In this document: in pieces, positions 16,500 to 26,757 of the stretch
Layout of the letters: each line of letters opens with the position of its first letter
How positions within the stretch are numbered: position 1 is the stretch's first letter
NCBI GenBank assembly: GCA_022827785.1
Contig: JAJEIM010000020.1
Location: 1 to 64,000 of the forward strand
Length of the DNA stretch: 64,000 bases
Source of the DNA: Acidimicrobiia bacterium
GTDB taxonomy: Bacteria > Actinomycetota > Acidimicrobiia > Spongiisociales > Spongiisociaceae
Direction: 5' to 3'
Program-made: the position numbers and the translations under genes
Notes under the pieces: model-generated
Seen by the model: only the letters and a program-made list of their open reading frames with translations
The model's database searches: none
Told to the model about the DNA's origin: nothing

Positions 16500-18956
16500 G
16501 TGCCGGAACTCGAGACGGGACGCGCCGCCCCCCACCTCGCGGTCGACATAAACGACGAGATGTCCAAGTCCTTCGTGGACTACGCCATGTCCGTGATCGT
16601 GTCCCGGGCGCTCCCGGACGTGCGGGACGGGCTCAAGCCGGTGCAGAGACGGATCATCTACGCCATGGACGACATGGGGGTGGGGCCGCGGAGTTCCCAC
16701 CGCAAGTCGGCCACGGTGGTGGGGGAGGTGATCGGTAAGTACCACCCGCACTCCAACGACGCCATCTACGACGCCCTGGTCAGGATGGGTCAGTCCTTCT
16801 CCCTCCGGTATCCCCTCGTCCATCCGCAGGGCAACTTCGGCACGACCGACGATCCGCCGGCGGCGATGCGCTACACGGAGTGCAGGCTGGCCCAGCTGGC
16901 CGCGGTGCTGCTCGACGGTATCGACGAGGACACGGTGGACTTCGCCGACAACTTCGACGGGTCAGAGCAGGAGCCGGTCGTGCTACCGGCTCGCTTCCCC
17001 AACTTGCTGGTGAACGGCTCGCAGGGCATCGCGGTCGGCATGGCCACCAACATCCCGCCCCACAACCTGCAGGAGGTCATCGACGCCTGCCTGTTCGGGC
17101 TGGAGAACCCGGATGCCGGTCCCGAGGAGTACCTGTCGATCGTCAAGGGCCCCGACTTCCCGACCGGCGGCTACGTGATCGGGACCAAGGGAGTGAAGGA
17201 CGCGCTGGTATCGGGGCGGGGCTCGGTCCGGATGCGGGCGGTCACCGATGTGGAGCAGATTCGCAAGAACCGCACCGCCATCGTCGTCACCGAGCTGCCC
17301 TACCAGGTGAGCCAGGATCGGGTCATGGCGCGGATAGCCACCCTCGTCCAGCAGAAGACCCTGGAGGGCATTTCCGACCTGCGCAACGAGTCCTCCGCGC
17401 GTGTGGGGGTGCGGCTGGTCATCGAGCTCAAGAAGGATGTCAACCCCAAGGTGGTGCTGAACAACCTGTTCAAGCACACCAACCTGGAGGAGAACTTCGG
17501 CGTCAACGCCGTGGCCCTGGTGGACGGGGTGCCGCGCACCCTCAACATCGCGGAGATGGTCCAGTACTTCCTCGATCACCAGATGGAGGTGATCGAGCGC
17601 CGCACCCGCTTCCGCCTGGAGAGGGCGCAGGCCCGCGCCCACATCCTGGAGGGCCTGATCGTGGCGGTCGACAACATCGACGAGGTGATCGCCGTGATCC
17701 GGGGGAGCGAGGACATCGTCTCGGCCCGGGCCGCTCTGATGGACCGCTTCCCGCTCACGGAGATACAGGCCCGAGCCATCCTGGACATGGCCTTGCGCCG
17801 CCTCACCTCGCTGGAGACCACCAAGCTGCGGGAGGAACACGCCGAGCTGCTGCGGCTGACCGCCGAGCTGTCCGCCATCCTGGCCGACCCGATCCGCCGC
17901 CGCCGGATCATCGCCGGCGAGCTCCGGGCTACCCGCGAGGCGCACGGGAACCCTCGCCGCACCCAGGTCATGCCGGCCGAGACCGAGCTGTCGCTGGAAG
18001 ACCTGATCGCCGACGAAGAGCTAATCATCACGGTGTCTGCCAAGGGGTACGTCAAGTCGGTGGCGGCCAGCGCGTACCGCGCGCAGGGCCGGGGCGGGAA
18101 GGGGGTCAAGGCGGCGGCGCTACGCGGCGACGACTACCTGACCCACGTGATCCACACCACCGCCCACTCCTACCTCCTGTTCTTCACCAACCGGGGACGG
18201 GTCTACCGGGTCCGGGCGCACGAGATTCCTCGCAAGGCCCGTACCGCCAGGGGGGTCCTCGCGCACGGCGTGCTGCCGCTGGACCCCCGGGAGCGGATCG
18301 AGGCGATCGTGGACACCCGCGACTACGAGTCCTACCGCTACATGGTGATGGTGACGAGGAAGGGGAAGATCAAGCGCACCGCCTTCCGGGAGTACGACAG
18401 CCGCTACGCCCGGCTGGTGGCGATCCGGATCGCCGATGACGACGAGGTGGTGACCGTTCATTCCACCGACGGCAAGAGCGACCTGCTTCTGTTCACCCGC
18501 CGGGGCATGGGCATCCGCTTCTCGGAGGACGATGTGCGCGCCCGGGGCAGGGCCACCCAGGGAGTGATCGGGATCCGCCTCAATCCGGAGGACGAGGTGG
18601 TGGGAGCGGCCGCAACGCTGGAAGGCGAGGACATCCTGTTGCTGACCTCCGGAGGTTACGGGAAGCGCGTGCGGTCGGCGCTGTTCAAGCGCCAGGGGAG
18701 GGCCGGCAAGGGCGTCAAGGCCATGAAGCTCACGAAGGTACGGGGGGAGATGGTGGGCGCCCGAGCGGTCGCCGCGGGCAGCCAGGTGATGATCGTCTCC
18801 ACCGACGGCGTGGCCATCCGAACCGCTACTGATTCGATCAGCCGCCAGAGCCGGGTGGCCAGCGGCGTCAAGGTGATGAACCTGCCCGGTGGGGCCAGTG
18901 TCAGCAGCTTCGCTCCCGTTCCCATGGACACGAGCCTCACCCCAGACGCGAAGTGA
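16500..18956 (+). CDS. gyrA: DNA gyrase subunit A
   Basis: An 818-aa subunit. The winged-helix domain holds the catalytic Tyr125 in AAMRYTECRL. The C-terminal beta-pinwheel contains a GyrA-box-like QGRGGKG from residue 529, which supports gyrase rather than topoisomerase IV. The quinolone-determining stretch is odd: HPH is followed by S85-N86-D87-A88-I-Y-D91 where most bacteria have HPHGDxAxYD. The start is GTG 16500 after GGGAGGAACG, 15 bp after gyrB. Confidence 0.95.
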   Translation: MPELETGRAAPHLAVDINDEMSKSFVDYAMSVIVSRALPDVRDGLKPVQRRIIYAMDDMGVGPRSSHRKSATVVGEVIGKYHPHSNDAIYDALVRMGQSFSLRYPLVHPQGNFGTTDDPPAAMRYTECRLAQLAAVLLDGIDEDTVDFADNFDGSEQEPVVLPARFPNLLVNGSQGIAVGMATNIPPHNLQEVIDACLFGLENPDAGPEEYLSIVKGPDFPTGGYVIGTKGVKDALVSGRGSVRMRAVTDVEQIRKNRTAIVVTELPYQVSQDRVMARIATLVQQKTLEGISDLRNESSARVGVRLVIELKKDVNPKVVLNNLFKHTNLEENFGVNAVALVDGVPRTLNIAEMVQYFLDHQMEVIERRTRFRLERAQARAHILEGLIVAVDNIDEVIAVIRGSEDIVSARAALMDRFPLTEIQARAILDMALRRLTSLETTKLREEHAELLRLTAELSAILADPIRRRRIIAGELRATREAHGNPRRTQVMPAETELSLEDLIADEELIITVSAKGYVKSVAASAYRAQGRGGKGVKAAALRGDDYLTHVIHTTAHSYLLFFTNRGRVYRVRAHEIPRKARTARGVLAHGVLPLDPRERIEAIVDTRDYESYRYMVMVTRKGKIKRTAFREYDSRYARLVAIRIADDDEVVTVHSTDGKSDLLLFTRRGMGIRFSEDDVRARGRATQGVIGIRLNPEDEVVGAAATLEGEDILLLTSGGYGKRVRSALFKRQGRAGKGVKAMKLTKVRGEMVGARAVAAGSQVMIVSTDGVAIRTATDSISRQSRVASGVKVMNLPGGASVSSFAPVPMDTSLTPDAK

Positions 18957-19411
18957 CGGAGGCGAGATCGGGGGCGTGGTCCGCCCCGCCCACCACGCAA
19001 CGCCGGGTTCGCCGGATCCTCCGGAAGTTCGATCCGTGGACGGTCATGAAGGTGTCCGCGGTCCTGTCCGCGCTGGCCGCGCTCGGCCTGGTCCTGCTGT
19101 CGGTGATGCTCTGGGCGGTGATCTCCCGGCTCGGCCTGGTTTCCGCCTTCGACGAGGCCGCCGCCCGGGTAGCGCTGATCGATCCCGACGAGTCGCTCTT
19201 CAAGACGGGCGGGGAGTATCTGCGGGGGGTGATCCTGCTGGCGGCCAGCTGGATGGCCGGAACCACCGCCACCGTGACGGTGGGAGCGGTGCTGTACAAC
19301 CTGCTGGCTGACCTGGTTGGGGGGATCGAGTTCACGGTGCTTGAGGAGGTGCCGGTGGATGCCTCCTCCCGGCACGAGCCCGGTGGGCGATCATTCGCAG
19401 GAGGGATCTGA
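18953..19411 (+). CDS. DUF3566 membrane protein, first copy
   Basis: A 152-aa protein with the DUF3566 opening RRVRRILRKFDPWTVMKVS, then two transmembrane segments (about 35–60 and 85–115) and the closing LLADLVGGIEFTVLEE. Proteins of this family sit directly downstream of gyrA in actinobacteria (Rv0007 position); their function is not established. The GTG overlaps the gyrA stop, and the stop overlaps the ATG of a second copy. The cytoplasmic tail is short and polar. Confidence 0.88.
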   Translation: MTEARSGAWSAPPTTQRRVRRILRKFDPWTVMKVSAVLSALAALGLVLLSVMLWAVISRLGLVSAFDEAAARVALIDPDESLFKTGGEYLRGVILLAASWMAGTTATVTVGAVLYNLLADLVGGIEFTVLEEVPVDASSRHEPGGRSFAGGI

Positions 19412-19869
19412 TGGCGACGGTACGCCGGGTGCGGCGGGTGATCCGAAAGTTCGATCCGTGGACGGTCTTCAAGGTGTCGCTCCTGTTGCACGTGGTGTTT
19501 GCAACCGCCACCCTGATCGGCCTGCTCATCATGTGGTCGCTGGTGGAGCGAGCCGGAATTCCCGCCACGCTGGACGGTTTCCTGATCACCATCAGCCTGG
19601 TTGACGAAGGGGCGGTGTTCTTCGACAACGGAAGCCGGTTCATCCGGGTGGCGATCTTCTTCTCCGTTGTGTTCGGGGCGGCGATGACCCTGCTGTCCAC
19701 GCTGGCGGCGGTGTTCTACAACCTGACCTCCGACGTGGTGGGCGGCGTGGAGGTGGTCATGCTGGAGGAGACGTTGCAGGTGCCGGCGCCCCCGATACCG
19801 GCCTCGCCGGATCCCGTCCCGGAGATGTCACCCGAGGACTCCGCCGAGATGCCCACCCTCGCCGGCTGA
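19411..19869 (+). CDS. DUF3566 membrane protein, second copy
   Basis: A 152-aa paralogue of the preceding gene. RRVRRVIRKFDPWTVFKVS repeats its opening and LTSDVVGGVEVVMLEE its end, but the transmembrane segments have diverged. The tail is Pro-rich (PAPPIPASPDPVPEM). Most actinobacteria carry one DUF3566 gene here, so this is a local tandem duplication, old enough for the hydrophobic segments to differ. The one-base overlap with the first copy suggests coupled expression and perhaps a hetero-oligomer; that is inference. Confidence 0.85.
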   Translation: MATVRRVRRVIRKFDPWTVFKVSLLLHVVFATATLIGLLIMWSLVERAGIPATLDGFLITISLVDEGAVFFDNGSRFIRVAIFFSVVFGAAMTLLSTLAAVFYNLTSDVVGGVEVVMLEETLQVPAPPIPASPDPVPEMSPEDSAEMPTLAG

Positions 19870-19910
19870 CCGCAGCCGGCCCGTCGCCTGCCGCGCCGCT
19901 GCTCGGACGT

Positions 19911-20645
19911 CTAGGCGGCGATGAACCGGGCGACCTGCATGCCGGCGTCCTGGGCCAGGCTCACGAAGACCCCGCCGGGATCGCCGGGCCCGCCGGAGCC
20001 GCGCGGGTAGGCGCCGCGAGCGGCAGCCAGTATGGCCGCTCCGAAGCACACCGCATCGAGGAATGTCCCCTCGTCCGCAACGCCGTTGACCAGGGATCCG
20101 TCCCCCTCGGCGTCACGGAACTCGAGATCGACCCGGACCGCCTTCCAGACGGAGTCGGTGGGGGCCGGGCAGCAGGCCACATCCGGCCAGGGAAGAGGGC
20201 TCTCCCCCCAGCCGGCCCACAGGGACCCGACCGGCTCGGGGAAGGTCACCGCCCGCCCGGCCCGGAGCGGGCGGCCCGCCACGGTCCAGGCCACGCGAGC
20301 CTTGACCGGCTCGGCCGATCGGGGAAGCATCGACATGGCCAGCGCCGCGGCCAGGCCGGCTCCGCTCCCGGCTCCGCCGACGATCGTGGAATCCTGACCG
20401 GCGGCGAAGCGAGGCGGCAGGTCGGCGGCGACCACGACCGGAAGGCCCAGAGCGCATGCCTCCTCGACCAGCGGGCGGGAGGCGCCGGTCACGGCCTCGG
20501 TGGCGAGCACGTCCCATCCCGCCACCGAGCCGGGGGGCTTGCCGGCGTCCAGCAGGCCGACCTCGACGCCGGGGTGGGCCTGGAGCACCCGGATCACCCG
20601 GTTGTTCCGGCCGCCGTCCGTATGGAGAGCGATCCGGTGGGTCAC
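19911..20645 (-). CDS. Uncharacterised 244-aa protein
   Basis: I do not recognise this protein. The N-terminus VTHRIALHTDGGRNNRVIRV, a Gly/Ala-rich middle (IVGGAGSGAGLAAALAMSML) and scattered Trp residues suggest an alpha/beta fold, possibly nucleotide-binding. No transmembrane segment is clear. The start GTG at 20645 overlaps the stop of a small membrane-protein gene (GTGA), a strong hint that both are real and co-translated. The frame is open a further 25 codons upstream, but that part lies inside the small gene. Confidence 0.6.
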   Translation of the reverse strand: MTHRIALHTDGGRNNRVIRVLQAHPGVEVGLLDAGKPPGSVAGWDVLATEAVTGASRPLVEEACALGLPVVVAADLPPRFAAGQDSTIVGGAGSGAGLAAALAMSMLPRSAEPVKARVAWTVAGRPLRAGRAVTFPEPVGSLWAGWGESPLPWPDVACCPAPTDSVWKAVRVDLEFRDAEGDGSLVNGVADEGTFLDAVCFGAAILAAARGAYPRGSGGPGDPGGVFVSLAQDAGMQVARFIAA

Positions 20646-20782
20646 TGAGGGCGCGCGATCGGATGCCAGGTACCCGGTCTGGCAGGAGGCCTCTCGTAGG
20701 GCGAAGTGCGCAACTTCCATGAGGCGAGCGCCGCGGCGGCTGTCGCCAGCAGCGCCACCACCAGGAGCGTTCGGAACTTCAT
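20642..20782 (-). CDS. Small single-pass membrane protein (46 aa), DLW-39-like by position
   Basis: Translation gives MKFRTLLVVALLATAAAALA, then a short polar, proline-containing tail ending PGTWHPIARPQ. One hydrophobic helix begins after the first charged residues, and a single Trp sits near the end. Size, topology and location near gyrA/DUF3566 recall the tiny DLW-39 proteins found there in other actinobacteria, though the DLW motif itself is not present. It is listed because of its overlapping stop/start with the next gene. Confidence 0.5.
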   Translation of the reverse strand: MKFRTLLVVALLATAAAALASWKLRTSPYERPPARPGTWHPIARPQ

Positions 20783-21203
20783 GGCCGGAGAGTCTACGAG
20801 TCGCCGTTTCCTAGTTGCCAGTCCCCGACGGGGGAGGTGTCGCAGCTGCGAGTGCCCTCCTCCACGGGAGATCGGTGGCCGGCCCACGGGTTCGAACGAA
20901 GGGGTCGAAAATGTCACACCCGCGACATACGTTGGTGGTTGCCAAGCACCACCACCGGCTGAAGACTCTCATCGATCGGTTCGGCCGTCCCGGAGGGAAC
21001 ATATAAGGCTCATGGAGCGATCCGCCGATCCCGACACTGGCCGGGGTATGGCCGGCCACGCTCCGGACCACGGTGGCGGCGGCGGGGGAGGGCCCGGCGG
21101 GACCCCGGCTTGGCGCGATTTTCGCGTTCTTTCGAGCTCGGGGCACCGGAATACGGTTTCCATCATCCTGGGCAGGCATCGTGGCCTGCCACAATCTCGC
21201 CGT
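20783..21203. other. Intergenic region between divergent genes
   Basis: About 420 bp between the leftward small membrane-protein gene and the AlkD-like gene. It is GC-rich with a G/C-homopolymeric patch around 21070–21110. A long frame open through it (from 20706) reads without domain character and is not accepted as coding. The promoters of both flanking genes should be here; none was recognised with confidence. Confidence 0.4.
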
Positions 21204-21902
21204 GTGGACGCATCCCTGAGGGCCGACCTCATCGCCCGCCTTGCCGCCGCCGGAGATCCTGACCGGGCGGAGGGCCAGCAGCGATACATGAAATCGGAAC
21301 TCCCCTTTCACGGGGTACGGGTTCCCGAGGTGCGGCGCCTGGCCGGGGCGGTTGTCCGAGACCATCCGCTGGCCGGTCCCGATGCCTGGGAGGAGACCGT
21401 CCTCGGGATCTGGCGGGGGGCCACCCATCGGGAGCAGCGTTACGGGGCCATCGAACTGGCGTATGCCCGCCCCTACCGCGGGTGGCTACGGCCCGAGCGC
21501 CTGGCGATGGTTGAGGAGATGATCGTCACCGGCGCCTGGTGGGACTACGTCGATCAGCTGGCCAGCAAGCACATGGGTCACCTGCTCGGTACGCACCCGG
21601 TGGAGATCCGCCCGGTACTGCTCTCGTGGGCGGAGGACGACGACATATGGCGGCGGCGGACCGCGATCCTGGCCCAGCTCCGGTTCAAGGACCGCACCGA
21701 CCCTGAATTCCTGTATGCCGTGATCGAGCCTTCAATCGCCCGCAAGGAGTTCTTCCTGCGCAAGGCGATCGGATGGGCGCTGCGGGAATACTCCAAGACC
21801 AGCCCGGATGCGGTAACCCGTTACGTGGAGGCCAACCGCCGCCGGCTCTCCCCCCTCAGCAGGCGCGAGGCCATGAAGGCGCTTGACCGTGACTGGCCCT
21901 GA
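21204..21902 (+). CDS. DNA alkylation repair protein, AlkD-like HEAT-repeat family
   Basis: A 232-aa protein of the DNA_alkylation (AlkD) family. Typical features are QQRYMKSELPFHGVRVPEVR near the N-terminus, the ATHREQRYGAIELA repeat helix, WWDYVDQLASKHMG, WRRRTAILAQLRF, and FLRKAIGWALREYSKTSPDA towards the C-terminus. AlkD members remove N3- and N7-alkylated bases using a curved HEAT-repeat surface. The GTG at 21204 gives the expected family length; no strong ribosome-binding site is visible, so the start is tentative. Confidence 0.85.
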   Translation: MDASLRADLIARLAAAGDPDRAEGQQRYMKSELPFHGVRVPEVRRLAGAVVRDHPLAGPDAWEETVLGIWRGATHREQRYGAIELAYARPYRGWLRPERLAMVEEMIVTGAWWDYVDQLASKHMGHLLGTHPVEIRPVLLSWAEDDDIWRRRTAILAQLRFKDRTDPEFLYAVIEPSIARKEFFLRKAIGWALREYSKTSPDAVTRYVEANRRRLSPLSRREAMKALDRDWP

Positions 21903-22173
21903 TTGTTCATGTTTCCCGACACGCCGGGCTGGGCCGACCACGTCAACGATGAGGGCGGGGGCGATGAAGGCTAGGAAGATGATGGCGAGGCTGCCGTTAT
22001 CGGGCGAAGATGCGTCGGCGGGGATCTGTTTTCGTCGGGCCCGCTGTCGGCGCCCCTCTTGGCGGCAATCTGAACTGGCACATCCGCCACCACACGAGAT
22101 CTCTTATTACCAACACTTGCAAGATAGACTCATAGCAATTTCAATTGAGGAGAAGCCAGCGTGAGGACTCCCG

Positions 22174-23391
<1,218 letters not shown>

Positions 23392-23493
23392 ATCAGCGCT
23401 GCAGACGGAATGCGCCCAGAGCTAACCCGATCCTGCCGAACCGAGGACCCGCAATATCCACAATCGGCGACCAGGCCAGGTAATCACTGACCT

Positions 23494-24423
23494 CTAGACG
23501 GGGTCGAAGTCGAGCGTGAGACCCTCGTAGATGCGGTCGTAGTAGCCGCCGCCGTCCAGGTAATCGGGATTCCATAACTTGGCGCCGGACGCTTCCCTCC
23601 GGTAGATGAACGGGGATCGATGCAGTCTCTCTCGGTGGAAACGCCCCTCGGGACCGGAGGGGATGTCGGTTCCGTCCCCGTACAGCAGGAGGCCTCCGTC
23701 GGCATAGACCTCGTGCTGGGGGTCGACATCGCGGTACTCGTGGCTGGCATTGATCAGCTTGTGCCCGAGTTCGTGGGCGACGGTCTTCCAGGACCGGGCC
23801 CTCGCCAGATTGGTGAGGGTGATGACACCCCGCAGGTGGCGCGGGATCGTGTCCCGGTGGGAGTAGCCGGGGAAGGACAGGGCGTTCGTGGCAATTGTCT
23901 TCAACTGCCAGGTGCGTTCGTCGAGCTGGTCGTGGAACGAGATGAAGACGTCCTCGAGGACCACGAGGTGTATCCGGCGATCATGCTCCGGTCCGCTGCC
24001 GATCACGCTTTCGAACACCGACAGCGCAGTGGAGGACAGCCGGGACGGACGCTTCTGTCGTTCCACGTACAGGTTCGCGTAGCGACCACCGGGCAGTTCC
24101 GAGCCCGGCGCCTCGGCATGGACGGCCAGTAGCTCCGGGTCGACACGACCCGTCCGGACCGAGACCACGGCCAGCTGCAGGCCTACCACCCCGAAGATCC
24201 GTCGGGCCTCGAGCACGCCCTCGATCACCGTCTCGAGTTCGACCTTCCGCCGGTGGGCCGGTTCCAGGTTCTCGGGATAGGAAATGCCTATATCAACGGT
24301 GGCCCGGCCGTCCTCCAGGTCGGCGTTCAAGGACTCCAGGTCGATCGGAACGGGGACCCCCCACTCGGGTCGGTCCCCCGCGCTGCCGTCGGTTTGTGTA
24401 AGTTGGCCGCCATGAACCGACAT
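23494..24423 (-). CDS. Uncharacterised protein with HExxH metalloprotease motif
   Basis: A 309-aa protein with no signal peptide. At about two thirds of its length it has TVAHELGHKLINASHEYRD, a zincin HExxH with a third His seven residues after the second, one longer than the metzincin spacing. The N-terminal part has VDIGISYPENLEPAHRRKVE. No known peptidase family was recognised. The start at 24423 has GAGGA five bases upstream. It is divergent from the peptide-importer ATPase, but no functional link is visible. It may be an intracellular zinc peptidase. Confidence 0.6.
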   Translation of the reverse strand: MSVHGGQLTQTDGSAGDRPEWGVPVPIDLESLNADLEDGRATVDIGISYPENLEPAHRRKVELETVIEGVLEARRIFGVVGLQLAVVSVRTGRVDPELLAVHAEAPGSELPGGRYANLYVERQKRPSRLSSTALSVFESVIGSGPEHDRRIHLVVLEDVFISFHDQLDERTWQLKTIATNALSFPGYSHRDTIPRHLRGVITLTNLARARSWKTVAHELGHKLINASHEYRDVDPQHEVYADGGLLLYGDGTDIPSGPEGRFHRERLHRSPFIYRREASGAKLWNPDYLDGGGYYDRIYEGLTLDFDPV

Positions 24424-24560
24424 GGGTGTCCTCGATCCTGCGCACGAGAGATTCGGCGCCATCCTACGGCGGGCCGGGCTCCCGTGCCGCCCGGGCGGTC
24501 ACCGGACGGCTCCCGGGGAGCCGATCGGCTGCGCCAGTCCGTCCGCGAGGGGTGGGACGG

Positions 24561-26621
24561 ATGACCACCGCGACCGTCGCAGGACCTCGCCGACCGTCGC
24601 GGGATGCCGCCGCCGGCGCGAACCTGCTTGACATTGAGAACCTGGCGGTCCGCTTCGACCTGCCCACCGAGACGATCCGTGCGGTCAGCGGCGTGAGCCT
24701 GACGGTCGCTCCCAGCGAGACCTTCGCCCTGGTCGGGGAGTCCGGTTCCGGCAAGAGCGTATCCATGCTCTCCGTCATGGGCCTGTTGCCTTCACCTCCC
24801 GCGACGGTGTCAGGGTCCATCCGGCTCGAAGGCCGCGAGGTCATCGGTATGCCGGCGCGGGAGTTGAGGCGATTCCGCGGCCGGGACGTGGCCATGGTCT
24901 TCCAGGAGCCGATGTCCTCGCTGAATCCTGTCCATCGGGTCGGTCGCCAGATCGGCGAGAGCCTCCGGATACATCGGGGCTTCTCGAAGGCCGAGGCCCG
25001 GCGAAGGGCGATCGAACTCCTCGACCGGGTCGGCATACCGTCCGCCGCCTCGCGGGTGGACAACTACCCGCACGAGTTCTCGGGAGGCATGCGCCAGCGC
25101 GCCATGATCGCCATGGCCCTCGCGTGCGAGCCCAAGCTGCTGATCGCCGACGAGCCGACCACGGCCCTTGACGTGACCGTCCAGGCCCAGATCGTCGATC
25201 TGGTGCGCGAGGTCCAGGACGAGTACCGGCTGGCGGTGGTGTGGATCACCCATGACCTCGGCGTCGTCGCCGAGATAGCCGATCGGGTGGCGGTCATGTA
25301 TGCAGGCCGCATCGCCGAGATCGGTCCGGCCCACGAGATCTACCGGTCGACCCGCCATCCCTACACGTCCGGGTTGCTCCGCTCGATCCCGCGGCTGGAC
25401 CGGCCCGTGACCACCCGCCTCGCCGAGATCCCGGGTTCGCCCCTCCGCGTGGCCGAGCAGTTGCGAGGCTGCCCGTTCGACGCCAGGTGTCCCCTCGTGG
25501 GGGAGGGTTGCAGCGAGACGCTTCCCGAGTTGGAGGAGGTGGGCCCCGGCCGGCACGGGTCGGCTTGCATACACCATCACGAGATGGGCGCCGACTCCGA
25601 CCTGTGGTCGGAAGGATCGGTGACGGGGGAGCAGGCGGTGTCGGGGCAGGACGGGGATGTGGTCGTCTCCGTCAAGGGGCTCAGGGTGCACTTCCCTGTG
25701 GTCCGGGGACTCGGCCGGTCCCGTTCGGTCGCCATCCGGGCCGTGGACGGGGTCGACCTCGACGTGCGCCGCGGGCAGACCATCGGTGTGGTCGGGGAGA
25801 GCGGTTGTGGCAAGACCACCCTGGGCCGGGCTCTCGTGGCGCTGGTCCGGCCCACCGCGGGCACGATCGATATCAACGGAGTCCCGATCGACCATCGGAG
25901 CGGAAGGCATCGGAGAGTGGTGCAGATGATCTTCCAGGATCCGTTCTCGGCCATGAACCCGGGCATGCGGGTGGGGGATGTGATCGCCGAGCCGTTGCGA
26001 ATCCATCGGCTCGGGACCGCGGACGAGATCCGGGAACGGGTTTCCGAGCTCCTGACACAGGTGGGGCTTCCGCCCGACGCCGCACGGAGGCATCCGCACG
26101 AGTTCAGCGGTGGGCAGAGGCAGCGGATCGCCGTGGCTCGCGCCCTGGCTGCCGATCCCGAGGTGATCATCTGCGACGAACCGGTCTCGTCCCTGGACGT
26201 CTCGGTCCAGGCCCAAGTGGTGAATCTGCTGGCCGACATACAGGCGGCAACGGGCATGGCGTTCGTCTTCATCGCCCACGACCTGGCGGTGGTGCGCCAC
26301 GTCTCGCACGAGGTGGCCGTCATGTATCTGGGGGAGATAGTGGAGCGGGCGCCCCGCGACCGGATCTACGAGGCCCCCCTCCACCCGTACACGAAGGCAC
26401 TCCTCGCAGCGGTGCCCGCACCGGAACCGGGCGTGATGTCGACCCGGAGCGCCAAGCTGGAGGGGGACCTGCCCAGCCCGGCGGATCCCCCACCCGGTTG
26501 TCGCTTCCATACCCGCTGCCCGGTGGCGGTGGAGGGATTGTGCTCGACTGTCAAACCCGAACTGGTCGAGGTGACACCCGGACGATGGGTCTCGTGCCAC
26601 CTGGCCGTCAAGCCCGGTTAA
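24561..26621 (+). CDS. Oligopeptide-type ABC importer, fused double ATPase (DppD–DppF-like)
   Basis: A 686-aa protein with two complete ABC modules. The first (about 22–290) has GESGSGKSVSMLS, a YPHEFSGGMRQRA signature and LLIADEPTTALDVTVQ. The second (about 370–625) has GESGCGKTTLGRA, HPHEFSGGQRQRIAVARA and VIICDEPVSSLDVSVQ. Each is followed by the Cys-rich oligopeptide C-terminal extension (CPFDARCP and CRFHTRCP), which in related proteins can bind an Fe-S cluster. It energises the downstream permeases. The start ATG 24561 gives a normal N-terminus; the frame open upstream is not supported. Confidence 0.92.
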   Translation: MTTATVAGPRRPSRDAAAGANLLDIENLAVRFDLPTETIRAVSGVSLTVAPSETFALVGESGSGKSVSMLSVMGLLPSPPATVSGSIRLEGREVIGMPARELRRFRGRDVAMVFQEPMSSLNPVHRVGRQIGESLRIHRGFSKAEARRRAIELLDRVGIPSAASRVDNYPHEFSGGMRQRAMIAMALACEPKLLIADEPTTALDVTVQAQIVDLVREVQDEYRLAVVWITHDLGVVAEIADRVAVMYAGRIAEIGPAHEIYRSTRHPYTSGLLRSIPRLDRPVTTRLAEIPGSPLRVAEQLRGCPFDARCPLVGEGCSETLPELEEVGPGRHGSACIHHHEMGADSDLWSEGSVTGEQAVSGQDGDVVVSVKGLRVHFPVVRGLGRSRSVAIRAVDGVDLDVRRGQTIGVVGESGCGKTTLGRALVALVRPTAGTIDINGVPIDHRSGRHRRVVQMIFQDPFSAMNPGMRVGDVIAEPLRIHRLGTADEIRERVSELLTQVGLPPDAARRHPHEFSGGQRQRIAVARALAADPEVIICDEPVSSLDVSVQAQVVNLLADIQAATGMAFVFIAHDLAVVRHVSHEVAVMYLGEIVERAPRDRIYEAPLHPYTKALLAAVPAPEPGVMSTRSAKLEGDLPSPADPPPGCRFHTRCPVAVEGLCSTVKPELVEVTPGRWVSCHLAVKPG

Positions 26622-26757
26622 GCGTGGTCGCACGGGACCCGTGGTCGCAAACGAGCGCGTATAGCGTGAACGCGCCCTAGTCGATCCTGACCCTCCGGCA
26701 GCTGCAGCATCCCGGCCCGTGCGGTATGCTGCCTCTCTCGGATAGGGAGGCGGATCC

